Shown one piece after another: positions 30,531 through 39,664 of a stretch of DNA of 64,000 bases. The notes below the pieces were generated by a model. That model ran no database searches and was not told where the DNA came from. It saw only the letters and a program-made list of their open reading frames with translations. Numbering within the stretch: the first letter of the stretch is position 1; the number at the start of each line of letters is the position of its first letter. Made by a program: the position numbers and the translations under genes. The DNA comes from Stenotrophomonas pavanii (lineage in GTDB: Bacteria; Pseudomonadota; Gammaproteobacteria; Xanthomonadales; Xanthomonadaceae), in assembly GCF_900101175.1 (NCBI RefSeq), contig NZ_FNFQ01000009.1, positions 62,001 through 126,000 on the forward strand, in the 5' to 3' direction.

Positions 30531-33428
30531 ATGGGCGTTGTCGTAGGTGGTGCGAAGAGACTGCTTTGGACGGCGCTAGCAGTGGCCGCTTTCACCGTGC
30601 CAGTAGCGGCGCGCAATCCGGAAGCGGCGTCGCACGCCCCAGCCGCAGCTCCGCACGCGGTGGACATCCCCTTCGAACGCTTCACACTGCCCAATGGCCT
30701 GCGTGTCATCGTGCACACCGATCGGAAGGCGCCGATCGTGGCTGTCCATCTGTGGTATCAGGTGGGCTCCGGAGATGAGCCTGCCGGCCGGACCGGTTTT
30801 GCGCACCTCTTCGAGCATTTGATGTTCCGAGGCACCGAGCACTACCGCGACGCCTACTACGGGCCGTTGCAGCGCGTGGGCGCCACCGACGTCAATGCCA
30901 CGGTTACGCCTGAGCGCACCAACTACATGCAGGTGGTTCCATCCACGGCGCTGGACCTGGCGCTCTGGATGGAGTCCGATCGCATGGGTCATCTGCTGGG
31001 TGCCATCGATCAGAAGGCGCTGGATACCGAACGGGGCATTGTCGAAAACGAGAAGCTGCAGCGGCGCGGCGTGCCTTACGGATTCGTATGGGAGCGGCTC
31101 TCCCGGTCAAGCTACCCGCCGGGACATCCGTACCATCATTCGACCTTCGGATCCGCACGCGATCTGCAGGCGGCCACGCTTGCCGACGTCCAGGACTGGT
31201 TCCAGACTTGGTACGGTCCGAACAATGCGGTGCTGGTGCTGTCAGGCGATGTCGGCGTTGAAGAGGCCAGGAAGAAGGTGGAGTCCTATTTCGGGCATAT
31301 CCCATCGGCGCCCGAAGTGACAAGGGCTCGCGCGGACGTCGCCAAGCGGGCTTCCACCACCCTGGAAACCTTGTCCGATCAGGTTCCTCAACCACGCGTT
31401 CACCGGACATGGAACATCGCGGCTCGTGGAACGTCGGACTTTGATCAGCTGCGGGTGTTGGCTTACATCCTGGGAGGAGGCAATGCCTCCCGGCTGGGCA
31501 AGCGCTTGGTGCACTCCGATCAACTTGCCACTGACGTCACGGCAGAGGCAGGGGGGCAGCTCGGATCGCGCTTCATGATCGTCGCCAATGTGCGCGACGG
31601 CGTCGATCCGTCGACCGTGGAAACCGCCATCGAGGCGGAGCTTCAGCGTCTGCTGAAGGAGGGCCCCACCCTCGATGAGGTGCAACGTGCTCGGACCGCG
31701 ATGCGGGCCGAGTTCGTGAAGAGCATCGAGCGTAACGGTGGGATGGACGGAAAGGCAGAAGTGCTCGCCGCCTGTGAGGTATTTGAAGCCGATGCAGGCT
31801 GTTATCGGCGGTCCGCCGACGTGGTGGCATCCGCCATGCCCGACCAGCTGGTTCGCGTCGCTCGCCGTTGGCTGGAGCAGGGGGATCACATCCTGACGGT
31901 CATTCCAGGGCCCCGCGCTGCGTTCGCTGAGGAGGCCGAGCCGGCTGACGCGGTGCCCCACGCGCAAAGCCTAGGCAAAAGCCATCGCGCTGCAGCACCG
32001 GGCGTGAATCGCAGCGCAGGGCCGCCGTTTCCTGAAAGCTATCCGGAGTTGAGATTCCCTGCGATCGAGCGGGCGGCGCTGTCGAACGGCACCCACGTGA
32101 TCCTGGCTCGACGGGAGGACGTCCCGCTTGTTCGCATGTCGTATCAATTCCCGATGGATCCCGCGGCAACTGCGGGTCTGGCAGACATGGCGTTCAGCAT
32201 GCTGGCGGAAGGGGCCGGGGAGTACGACGCCCTGGCGTTCGCGGCGCGCGCTGAATCGCTGGGGGCGGAGCTGGGTTCCAGTGTCGACGTGGGCAGCGGC
32301 GCGGTGACCCTGATCGGTCTCAGAGACACGCTTGGCGATTCGGTTGCGCTGTACGCGGACATGCTGCGCCGACCGCGTTTTGAGCCGGCAGCAATGGAGC
32401 GCATGCGTGCCGCCAAGGTGGGTGCGCTTCGGGAGGAGGCAGCCAACCCACAGCGCTTGGCCACGAGCCTGTTTCCTGCGCTGCTGTACGGGCTCGATCA
32501 TCCGTACGCCCAGGCCTTCAATGCACCGGGCACCGTGGCCTCCGTGGAGGCTTTGCGCCGCGATGACCTGGTGGAGTTCCACCGTGCCTGGATTCGGCCG
32601 GAGCGGGGCACGCTTGTCGTGGTCGGGGATACGACGCTCCACGAACTGATCCCGGTCCTTGAGAGGCATCTGGGCGACTGGCGCGGGTCGGGTGGGATCC
32701 CTGAGGTGCGCATCGACGACCGCCTGCCCGCGCAGGCCAGGCCACTGGTGTTTCTGGTCGACAGCCCTGGCGCTCTGCAGGCCACCCTGGTGGCCGGGCA
32801 GCTGGTCGCGCCGAGTTCAGACCCCCGGACGTTGGCCTTCGAGGTCGCCAATTCCGTCCTGGGAGGATCGCCAAGTGCGCGCCTCAACATGAATCTGCGA
32901 GAGGCCAAGGGCTGGTCCTACGGCGTGATCTCCAGTGCCGCCAATGCCGCGATAGCGCGACCCTGGCGAGTGGTGGCGCCGGTGCAGTCCGACCGCGTAG
33001 CGGAGGCCATGGCGGAGATTCAGCGCGAGATTGCGGAGTACGCGGCCGGACCGGCGCCTGCCAGGCAGGACGAGGTTGCACGCTTCCGGGACAGCCAGGT
33101 GCGGCGTCTGGCGGGCGGTTTCGAGACGCGGGAGGCAGTCGCGTCGGAGATCGCAGACATCGTGCGGTTCGCCCGGCCAGACGATTGGACCACCCGCCGC
33201 AGTAGGGCCCTCCGTCAACTCGATCTCAACGAGGTTCGCACCGCTGCCGCCGCGTTAGATGTCAGCAAATTGACGTGGGTCGTGGCGGGTGACTTGTCCC
33301 GTATCGAGGCACCTGTGCGCGCACTGGGTTTGGGAGAGGTAATGGTGATCAATTTGCAGGGTTGGCCTCGGGCATCGCAGCCTGGGAAGGCGGCTGCAAT
33401 TCCGCAACTCGACAGGTCACGGAGATAG
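30531..33428 (+). CDS. M16-family zinc metalloprotease (pitrilysin-like)
   Basis: 965 residues from ATG 30531, with GGGGGATGG upstream; the frame opens further upstream at a GTG. A signal peptide (residues ~9-28, ending V-A-A-R) precedes two M16 halves. The N-terminal half has the inverted zinc motif H92-L-F-E95-H96 and a downstream Glu (E-R-G-I-V-E-N-E) as third ligand. The C-terminal half (from ~510) lacks the motif, as usual for the inactive half of the clam-shell. The protein should degrade peptides in the periplasm. It is monocistronic with no terminator recognised. Ordinary length for the two-domain form. Confidence 0.92.
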   Translation: MGVVVGGAKRLLWTALAVAAFTVPVAARNPEAASHAPAAAPHAVDIPFERFTLPNGLRVIVHTDRKAPIVAVHLWYQVGSGDEPAGRTGFAHLFEHLMFRGTEHYRDAYYGPLQRVGATDVNATVTPERTNYMQVVPSTALDLALWMESDRMGHLLGAIDQKALDTERGIVENEKLQRRGVPYGFVWERLSRSSYPPGHPYHHSTFGSARDLQAATLADVQDWFQTWYGPNNAVLVLSGDVGVEEARKKVESYFGHIPSAPEVTRARADVAKRASTTLETLSDQVPQPRVHRTWNIAARGTSDFDQLRVLAYILGGGNASRLGKRLVHSDQLATDVTAEAGGQLGSRFMIVANVRDGVDPSTVETAIEAELQRLLKEGPTLDEVQRARTAMRAEFVKSIERNGGMDGKAEVLAACEVFEADAGCYRRSADVVASAMPDQLVRVARRWLEQGDHILTVIPGPRAAFAEEAEPADAVPHAQSLGKSHRAAAPGVNRSAGPPFPESYPELRFPAIERAALSNGTHVILARREDVPLVRMSYQFPMDPAATAGLADMAFSMLAEGAGEYDALAFAARAESLGAELGSSVDVGSGAVTLIGLRDTLGDSVALYADMLRRPRFEPAAMERMRAAKVGALREEAANPQRLATSLFPALLYGLDHPYAQAFNAPGTVASVEALRRDDLVEFHRAWIRPERGTLVVVGDTTLHELIPVLERHLGDWRGSGGIPEVRIDDRLPAQARPLVFLVDSPGALQATLVAGQLVAPSSDPRTLAFEVANSVLGGSPSARLNMNLREAKGWSYGVISSAANAAIARPWRVVAPVQSDRVAEAMAEIQREIAEYAAGPAPARQDEVARFRDSQVRRLAGGFETREAVASEIADIVRFARPDDWTTRRSRALRQLDLNEVRTAAAALDVSKLTWVVAGDLSRIEAPVRALGLGEVMVINLQGWPRASQPGKAAAIPQLDRSRR

Positions 33429-33714
33429 AAATCCCACAGCGGGTCCAGTCGCAAAATTACGAGTGGAGCTCGTGCGGTCCCCGCACTCGCGATTCATGCT
33501 TACGGCCTTTGCCAGCTCAAGTTTGCTGTGACTAGCTCGTCGAACGCGGACGACTCTCCAAGTCGCCTTGTTAAGGATCTTGGAATCGAAGTGCAGCTGG
33601 TGGCCATTCACTTATGATGGGTCGTTGAGGAGGCTGGCGTCTTTCGCCTCCACTATGAATGATTAATATTTGTGAACCTTGGCGCGCCTTGAAAACCTAA
33701 CGGATGGGTTTACT
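33429..33714. other. Transition region, chromosome to lower-GC element
   Basis: 286 bases without a supported gene. GC falls noticeably towards the right. This may be the left boundary of the 33.7-46.9 kb mobile segment; no attachment repeat was found by eye. Confidence 0.4.
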
Positions 33715-34137
33715 ATGAAGATCACTAGCCACAACGGACATGACCTCATCATCCAAAGCCGCGATCACTGCGATCCCCATGTGCACATCAAATCGCCGAA
33801 CTGGGATGTCAGGCTGCGCTTCAGCTTCTGGAAGGATGATGTTGAGTACTGGGACACGCGGCCTGTCAGGAACAAGCCAGCCGCCGCATTGATTGAGTCC
33901 TTACGCCGAGCGCTCATGGATCCGCAAGCGCTTAGGCGGGCCAGACGAGAATGGTGGCGTGCCATGGGTAGCACTTGTGTCGAGAACAAGCAGTGGATAC
34001 TTACCCAGGAGGTGGTATCAGATGTTGAGAATTATGAAGATCCTTCATTGCGAATTATCAAGTCGTCCTTTGATAACGCTCACAACAGAACATTGCTGAT
34101 TCTAGAGAATGGTGATGAGGTGGAGATAGAATTATGA
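33715..34137 (+). CDS. DUF4160-domain protein
   Basis: 140 residues from ATG 33715, preceded by GGATGGG. The N-terminal ~70 residues fit DUF4160: a D-H-x-D-P-H-V-H-I motif (here R-D-H-C-D-P-H-V-H-I-K) followed by a beta-rich R-L-R-F-S-F-W. The C-terminal half is charged and not recognised. DUF4160 genes are commonly paired with DUF2442 genes in a toxin-antitoxin-like arrangement, and here the next gene is DUF2442-like with a four-base start/stop overlap. Composition is about half AT, unlike the flanking chromosome, which suggests transfer. Confidence 0.78.
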   Translation: MKITSHNGHDLIIQSRDHCDPHVHIKSPNWDVRLRFSFWKDDVEYWDTRPVRNKPAAALIESLRRALMDPQALRRARREWWRAMGSTCVENKQWILTQEVVSDVENYEDPSLRIIKSSFDNAHNRTLLILENGDEVEIEL

Positions 34138-34625
34138 AAATTCGCGTAAAGTCAAAGATTCACAACGATGTCGAAGTCACTGAGGATGTGTTGAAGCATG
34201 GCATGCTTAGTCCCACCAGCTCTCGCTTTGGTGATTTGCATGCTACTGGGTTGAGGATTGAATCGAAGCCGATTCGCTCGTTTGTGATCTCATTTGCCGA
34301 TCGCACAAGAATTTCTCTTCCCGTAGCTATGTTTCCAGAGTTTTCAGACTTGAAGACTTCTGAGCTGGGTAAGTTGCAATTGGGTTTCGGGGGAAGTGCC
34401 ATCACGCTCGATGAGCGTGATCTGCATGTTTCGATAGCTGGTCTAGTTAAAGCTAGCTCGCCCATGAGAAATCTCGCTCGAGCTGTAACAGCTTCACTAC
34501 TTGGTGGCGCCAAGGGTGGAAAGAAGGCAAGCGCTTCCCGAGCAAATGGGGCAAAAGGTGGTCGTCCAAAGAAGCATGAAGCAGTGATGGCCTTAAGCGC
34601 GAAGAAGTCTTTGGAAGTGGCGTAG
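34134..34625 (+). CDS. DUF2442-like protein with basic tail
   Basis: 163 residues; the ATG overlaps the stop of the DUF4160 gene (ATGA). The middle (residues ~45-105) fits DUF2442: S-F-A-D-R-T-R-I-S-L-P-V-A-M-F-P, then L-D-E-R-D-L-H-V-S-I-A-G-L. The C-terminal ~45 residues are rich in Gly, Lys and Ala with G-A-K-G-G-R-P-K-K-H, an AT-hook-like basic patch that could bind DNA. That would suit an autoregulating antitoxin. Pairing with DUF4160 is known as a recurrent neighbourhood; its function is not settled. Confidence 0.78.
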   Translation: MKIRVKSKIHNDVEVTEDVLKHGMLSPTSSRFGDLHATGLRIESKPIRSFVISFADRTRISLPVAMFPEFSDLKTSELGKLQLGFGGSAITLDERDLHVSIAGLVKASSPMRNLARAVTASLLGGAKGGKKASASRANGAKGGRPKKHEAVMALSAKKSLEVA

Positions 34626-34842
34626 AGATGTTTCAGCATTTTGCTGTTCAGTTTTGCGTAATCCAATTCCGTACTCTTGAACGGCAATAAGCTGACGAGC
34701 TGCGCAACTAAGTTAGGAAGAATCTGTACGGTAGGTAAATGAAGGCGGGTACCCATCATCGGCGTCCTTTAATTCTTAGGATTTGCGACGGGGCGGCGAT
34801 AGCGTGATGTTCGGAACATCCCTCTAGTCTGGAGAGCATCCG

Positions 34843-35058
34843 ATGACCACAGGCACCATTTCCGTCAAGTGCCGTTGCGGTAGCGACAAGTTCAATATTC
34901 CGAGCACCCGGCGTCCTTCTGACACGATCTCCTGCGCCAGGTGCGGGGCTACCGGAAGGTATGGGGACGTCATGCGTACCGCCGGGAGCCAGGCAAAAGC
35001 CGCAGTGGAGGAGCAGCTCAAGGACGCCTTCAAGAAGGCGGGCTTCAAACTCAAGTGA
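34843..35058 (+). CDS. Small zinc-ribbon protein
   Basis: 71 residues, with CTGGAGAG about nine bases before the ATG. Four cysteines in C-R-C (residues 10-12) and C-A-R-C (32-35) make a small zinc ribbon. An amphipathic helix (A-A-V-E-E-Q-L-K-D-A-F-K-K-A-G-F) follows. Small proteins with this layout are often carried by phages and integron-type cassettes. Function unknown. Confidence 0.72.
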   Translation: MTTGTISVKCRCGSDKFNIPSTRRPSDTISCARCGATGRYGDVMRTAGSQAKAAVEEQLKDAFKKAGFKLK

Positions 35059-35150
35059 GGGGCCTCCCAAGTCGGGAAAGCGCGACAGCTTGGGGAAGTT
35101 AGAAAAGGTTCTGGGGCCGATGCGGCTGTTGCTGCGTGGCCCGATGCAGG

Positions 35151-35374
35151 CGTTAGGCGGCACGGCAAGTCAATCTTCTGATTGTTTCTAACTAGGAGTC
35201 CAAGTATGCCCATCAAGCCTGGTCCAAAGCCGATTGCAAAGTCCACGGGGAAGCCCGATCAGCGGCGCCGGGATAACAAGGAGACACCCGGCAACACACC
35301 CTCTCTCAAGCCTCACAAGCACAAGAAAGGCAGCTAAAGAAGGACGTATTACTTAACGATCGTGCCGCCTAACG
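35151..35374. repeat. 14-bp inverted repeat framing a small gene, attC-like core boxes
   Basis: CGTTAGGCGGCACG (35151-35164) and its exact complement CGTGCCGCCTAACG (35361-35374) enclose 196 bases that hold a single 43-codon gene. The ends contain GTTAGGC and GCCTAAC, which match the GTTRRRY and RYYYAAC core boxes of integron attC sites, in the order expected for the ends of an inserted gene cassette. Left of the repeat, GGGCC-GAT-GCGGC-TGTT-GCTGC-GT-GGCCC can fold as a hairpin. No full attC or integrase gene is seen. Confidence 0.5.
35206..35337 (+). CDS. Small basic 43-residue protein inside the inverted repeat
   Basis: ATG 35206 has TAGGAG nine bases upstream, a good ribosome site. The product begins M-P-I-K-P-G-P-K-P-I and ends H-K-H-K-K-G-S; it is very basic, Pro-rich and probably unstructured or nucleic-acid binding. 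Small Lys/Pro-rich proteins of this sort occur on mobile elements. It is the only gene between the 14-bp inverted repeats, and composition agrees with the neighbouring accessory genes. No family recognised. Confidence 0.6.
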   Translation: MPIKPGPKPIAKSTGKPDQRRRDNKETPGNTPSLKPHKHKKGS

Positions 35375-35660
35375 TTTCTGGCGCGCTTGCTTCACCACAG
35401 CCATTGACACGCCTTGCTGGGGAACGATCGGCTACTAAGCAGGTGATACTCTCGAACTTTTCCGCATGGCCTTGAACAGACCTCCCACTTCCTCGCCCAT
35501 GCGCAGGCACTTGTCTGTCGCGCTCTGGGCGAGGAGTCCACGCTCAAGTTCGGCCTGGGCGACGTGGGTCTGAAACGGGCTCAATGAGGAGGCCGGTGTG
35601 ATCATAGATCGCTCTTAGGATGAGGATGAATCGCAGTTCTGCTGAGGTCTAGTTCGGATC
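35375..35660. other. Gene-free stretch right of the cassette-like repeat
   Basis: 286 bases with no supported gene. If the inverted repeat is an attC remnant, its right half should lie here, but no matching GTTRRRY box follows within 150 bases. Confidence 0.4.
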
Positions 35661-36716
35661 TTAGTCGAATCCAAGTTGCTGTCTGAGACGGGCTACGATC
35701 ATGTCGGCCTCCCCATTTGGCATGGTCTCGGCAGTGAAGGGCACGTGGACGTAGTAGCCTTCACCCTCCTCAAGGGATTTGAGTTCGATTCCCGCCGCAG
35801 AGTAGGTTTGAATCATAAGTGCCTTCAGCGGATCGAAGATCGCCAAGCCCTTCCCAGCCTCGCGTTCTTCCCAAACGGTTCGCAGTGCCGCTCTAAGGGC
35901 GGGTATCAAAGTGACTAGGTGGGACTTGGCGTAGGCGGGGCACAGCTCCTCTAATGAGTCCGTTGCCTCAATGGCGTCCAAGTGCCCCAGCAGGTAGCCG
36001 GCCATCTTGAGCGGCATGGCGATGGGCTCGCCCGCCTCGATCAGGAGTCGGTCAACATCTCCGTGGATGCGATATTGCTTTATCTGCTCTTGGGCACGCG
36101 CCAATGAGTATTCCGCCGCCCGGTTGAATTCTTGAGCGTAGCGATGTTTTAACGCTTCAGAGTCACCGATCATCCCCGTCATCCGACAGGCCGCGTATTC
36201 TTCCCAGGCGGTGAGGATGGTCTGCAAGAGGGCAAAGTCCACCCATTCGCCCTCCGGCCTAGTCAGCATCAAGCCCGGCATGGCCTCGTCGCGCCACTTC
36301 AGCTCGGCCACGTGCCCAAACTCGTGGGCAATAATGTGGAGCGCATCCAGATGATGCTCGTGGGTCGGATCTACCAATGCATCGATGGCATTAGCGTTGT
36401 AGACCACGTGCGACATCACTTTGCCATCCCGCCGCACGTTCATTGCTTTAGCTACGGCAATAACATCGCCATTGTTCGTGTATTGCCTAGCGATCGCTGA
36501 TTCATAGCCCAGGTCAACAGAGGAAAGGGCGGCGTCGAAGTCGTATCCCACCGTAACACCCGCCAAGCGTTCGAGGTCAAGGAACCGCCCACAGGCGATG
36601 ATGGCGTCGGTCATTTCGTCGCTAAATCTCTGAACGAATTCTTGGTCCTCGGGAAAATTCATGAGAGCCAAGTTAGTGCTTTGAGGGACGGTCGAGGATG
36701 GCAGTTCGTCGGTCAT
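35661..36716 (-). CDS. HEFGH zinc metallopeptidase, partner of the RloC-like ATPase
   Basis: 351 residues. A gluzincin-type zinc motif H131-E-F-G-H135 lies in a predicted helix (H-I-I-A-H-E-F-G-H-V-A-E-L-K), and W-E-E-Y-A-A-C-R (171-178) forty residues later is a plausible third-ligand helix. There is no signal peptide, so it acts inside the cell. The rest is helical and not assigned. It is the second gene of a two-gene operon after the zinc-hook ATPase (109 bp gap, same strand). ATPase plus intracellular protease pairs are a known layout for defence or stress-response modules, in which the ATPase senses and the protease cuts a host or toxin target. I do not recognise this exact pair. Confidence 0.78.
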   Translation of the reverse strand: MTDELPSSTVPQSTNLALMNFPEDQEFVQRFSDEMTDAIIACGRFLDLERLAGVTVGYDFDAALSSVDLGYESAIARQYTNNGDVIAVAKAMNVRRDGKVMSHVVYNANAIDALVDPTHEHHLDALHIIAHEFGHVAELKWRDEAMPGLMLTRPEGEWVDFALLQTILTAWEEYAACRMTGMIGDSEALKHRYAQEFNRAAEYSLARAQEQIKQYRIHGDVDRLLIEAGEPIAMPLKMAGYLLGHLDAIEATDSLEELCPAYAKSHLVTLIPALRAALRTVWEEREAGKGLAIFDPLKALMIQTYSAAGIELKSLEEGEGYYVHVPFTAETMPNGEADMIVARLRQQLGFD

Positions 36717-36825
36717 GTTGAGGGGTGTCCTTCGGGTTGTCGAAGGTGGAGCAGCTGCGCCCGGCTATTAAATCAGCCTTCCACCGTGCGTGGCCGCTTG
36801 ATCGGTCAGCTTGAGGCTGAAGCAG

Positions 36826-39441
36826 TCACGCAGCTGCGGCCTTGTGTGCCCGCTCATCAAAACCTTTGATCCACTCGATCATGGTTTGGACGTCCTTCAA
36901 CAGTTCATCGGGATCAGGCAGCCAGGCGGGAGTCTCGATTGGCTGGGAATGTTCGAATGCAGAGTATTTTGTCATCATGGCCTCGATCAGTGCGCAATCC
37001 TCGGGCGTGATCGCGTTTAATCGCTTGAGCTTATTGAGAGTTTTAATCTCACGGCGATAGCGATTGATGATGCCCGAGCAAAGATCGTCCTCGACTGAGC
37101 GTTCAACGAGAATGCGGAAGTTGCTGCAAGCAGCTTTGAGCGCGATAGCCCTTATCTGGCTATCGTATTTCTTGATGGATCCTATTTCGCTGACCATCTT
37201 GTTGAAGCCTGACTTGGGTTTGAGTGAAAACGAGTCGATCGTTGCTGGCATGCCCGTATATGCGCCATCGCGTGCAATTGAAGCTACATGAGCTTCCACA
37301 GGCGAAAGACCAAAAGAGGGCCGTTGTTCGGCGGCACTCCTCAGTAGCACCATCAGCGATAGTCGGTGGGTAAGAACCACGACTTGGCGGTGTTCTGCTA
37401 GATCCACCAACCGCTTTGCAACCGCCTCCTCGTAACGTTGGTCCAACGATGAAATTGGATCATCGAATATCGCAGGAAGGCCTCTATCTGCACCGGTTGC
37501 ATCGGCCAGGAATGCGGCAAGTGCCACGATCCTCTGCTCTCCTTCGCTCAGGATTTCTCGGTTCTTTATGTGGGACTTGGCGTCTTTTAACTCGATGTAG
37601 AAGCTGTAGATGCCTTTTCCCGAGGCCTTGTGGTTCATGCGCACCGGCAGGCTGCTGCCGCCAAGCGCCTGCAACTCCGCGTTGAACCGATCGCAATACC
37701 CCTTCGCTAGCTCTGCTTCACCGATCTCATTGCTTTTTATGGTGAGTGACCTGGTAAGGGTGAGCTGAATGGCGGATTTAACAACTGTCAACTTTTTGAG
37801 ACGCACCACTTCCGCTCGCACGGCTTCAACTTGGCCGCAGAGCCATTCCTTGGCTTTGAGCTCTCGGAGGCGCGCCTCCTTCTGGGCACGTCCGCTTGGA
37901 TCCAGAAGAGTGGCCAGTGCATCGCGCTGGGCAGTGGTAGCGACTTTCGTATGGTCCAGTGCCTCTGTCCATGCCGACCACTTGATCAACGGGATGCTGG
38001 CCATGTCAGTGGCAACACCCAGCGCCTTAAGCCTGGCATTGACCTCTTGGGCAAACGTCGCGGCTTGTGCGCCGTCGAGTCCAGCTGCGGCGCACTGCGA
38101 TTGCCAGGCAGCGCTTGTCTCCACCACCTCCTTGGGAAGTGCAGCCATCAATGTGGTGAGTGTGTCCTCTGCAGCTTTTGCTTCGGTCTGTAAGGTGGCA
38201 CTGAGATAGTCGTCAAAGCTGGCTAGTCGCTCCCTTCCATCGGAATTGAGCGATTGCTGGCAAAGGACGCAGCGTGCCCCCTCCTCCACATGAGGGTAGG
38301 TGTGGTCGGGGTAGGCCGCCCCCGTTGAATAGGCCTTGGCTGCTTCCCACAATGTCTCCCAAACCGGACCTCCAACCCCCTTCAAAGGCATGCCATTGAT
38401 GAAGGTAGTCGCGTAGGCGGTAGCAGCTTGTCGCTTGAGGGTCGCGTTCGTTCGAGCGGAGACAATGGCCTTTGACTTCTCATCACTCAGACTTTCTGCC
38501 AGTTGAGACGCGCTTTCTTCCAGCTTGGTTAGCCGCTCAAGATCGGTGATTGCTTTCGCATGTGCGACGGCGGGATTGGCCTGGGCAAGTGCTGTTTCGA
38601 GCGCAAGCCGCTCCTGAAGCAACGCGTCCGGAAAGGCGCAAGCTTCTACAATTGCCTCATCGTTGAGCGTGGGCTTCAGTTTTTGAAAGAAAACCGAAGC
38701 CGAAGTCTGGGCCAACTCCACCGGAATTACGGGAAGTTGGGAGATAAGCTGTGCAGCGCGGGCCTCTAAGCGTTCGCTGACGCGATCGGAGATAGTGATG
38801 AGCGCGCCGACAAATCGCATGGAGCGGGGGAGATGGGTGGCCGTGCTTGCCGTATCTCCAAGTTCCAGCGCAGTGGCTGAGTCGAATACTGGCACGGCGG
38901 CAAGCTTAGGGTGTGGGCCAGATGCCGCGTGCCAGTCTAGGGTGTTCGTTGCCAGCGTTCCGTCGGTCGCACTCGCTGTGGTGACCGTCACCTGCGCGGA
39001 AGCGGCTTCAGTGGCGTTCCCAAATACGTTTCCGTGGATCGCTCCTTTTGCTCTGGCTCCGCAGATGTGTTTCATAAGACGGGCATAGCCAGACTTTCCC
39101 GAGCCGTTGGCCCCGTAAACGACGGTCATGTGCCCTTGGGATAGATCCAAGATGGCATTGGTGCCGATGGCGTTTACACCGCGGATGGCGGACAAAGCGT
39201 CGATGCGCAGCGCGCCTACGCTCGGAGTTCCCAAAATCACGCCGGGCGCCAGCGCCGGGTGCGGGGTTTCCAATGTTTTAGCTGCCTCCTTCAAACAGTG
39301 AGAGGCGAGGGCGTCCATCTCTTGATCTGTCGGCATACGCCGATTACTTACCAGCCCATCTGCTGCCATGCGTAACCAGCTGGGGCGGGAGTTCAGCCAG
39401 CTTTCCAAACTTGTGGGCACTGATGAATTGCTCTTTGCCAT
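36826..39441 (-). CDS. RloC-like ABC-type ATPase with zinc hook and possible anticodon-nuclease tail
   Basis: 871 residues. Walker A G-A-N-G-S-G-K-S (110-117); a long helical middle with zinc-hook C391-V-L-C394; ABC signature L-S-E-G-E-Q (631-636); Walker B A-I-F-D-D (657-661); T-H-R (691-693) as H-loop. This is the Rad50-like AAA_13 layout seen in RloC, a DNA-damage-responsive anticodon nuclease. The tail has R776-x3-E780 and, 51 residues on, H831, a spacing like the Arg-x3-Glu...His triad of PrrC/RloC-type nucleases, though the His is further away than in PrrC. The ATPase and hook are certain; the nuclease is a hypothesis. It is operonic with the HEFGH peptidase. Confidence 0.82.
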   Translation of the reverse strand: MAKSNSSVPTSLESWLNSRPSWLRMAADGLVSNRRMPTDQEMDALASHCLKEAAKTLETPHPALAPGVILGTPSVGALRIDALSAIRGVNAIGTNAILDLSQGHMTVVYGANGSGKSGYARLMKHICGARAKGAIHGNVFGNATEAASAQVTVTTASATDGTLATNTLDWHAASGPHPKLAAVPVFDSATALELGDTASTATHLPRSMRFVGALITISDRVSERLEARAAQLISQLPVIPVELAQTSASVFFQKLKPTLNDEAIVEACAFPDALLQERLALETALAQANPAVAHAKAITDLERLTKLEESASQLAESLSDEKSKAIVSARTNATLKRQAATAYATTFINGMPLKGVGGPVWETLWEAAKAYSTGAAYPDHTYPHVEEGARCVLCQQSLNSDGRERLASFDDYLSATLQTEAKAAEDTLTTLMAALPKEVVETSAAWQSQCAAAGLDGAQAATFAQEVNARLKALGVATDMASIPLIKWSAWTEALDHTKVATTAQRDALATLLDPSGRAQKEARLRELKAKEWLCGQVEAVRAEVVRLKKLTVVKSAIQLTLTRSLTIKSNEIGEAELAKGYCDRFNAELQALGGSSLPVRMNHKASGKGIYSFYIELKDAKSHIKNREILSEGEQRIVALAAFLADATGADRGLPAIFDDPISSLDQRYEEAVAKRLVDLAEHRQVVVLTHRLSLMVLLRSAAEQRPSFGLSPVEAHVASIARDGAYTGMPATIDSFSLKPKSGFNKMVSEIGSIKKYDSQIRAIALKAACSNFRILVERSVEDDLCSGIINRYRREIKTLNKLKRLNAITPEDCALIEAMMTKYSAFEHSQPIETPAWLPDPDELLKDVQTMIEWIKGFDERAHKAAAA

Positions 39442-39664
39442 CGATCACATCCCCTGTGCTTGACGGTGGCCAGGAAGGCGGCCGTCCCCCATGGCTCAAT
39501 AGTGATCCCCATCACAGCAAGGGGCAAGTGGGCGATCGATTTGCGGTGAAAGCGCTCAGTTGTCCTTCTGGGATGGCGGCGGAATTTTCTGGCGGTTCAC
39601 TTGCAGCTTCTCAGGTAGTGGGACGCGCTGACCCCCGGTAGCGGCAGCGCTGCGGCCCTCCGGC
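39442..39664. other. Intergenic region upstream of the ATPase operon
   Basis: 223 bases holding the promoter side of the RloC-like operon and the 3' end of the TraD-like gene. No RNA gene or palindrome stands out. Confidence 0.4.
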
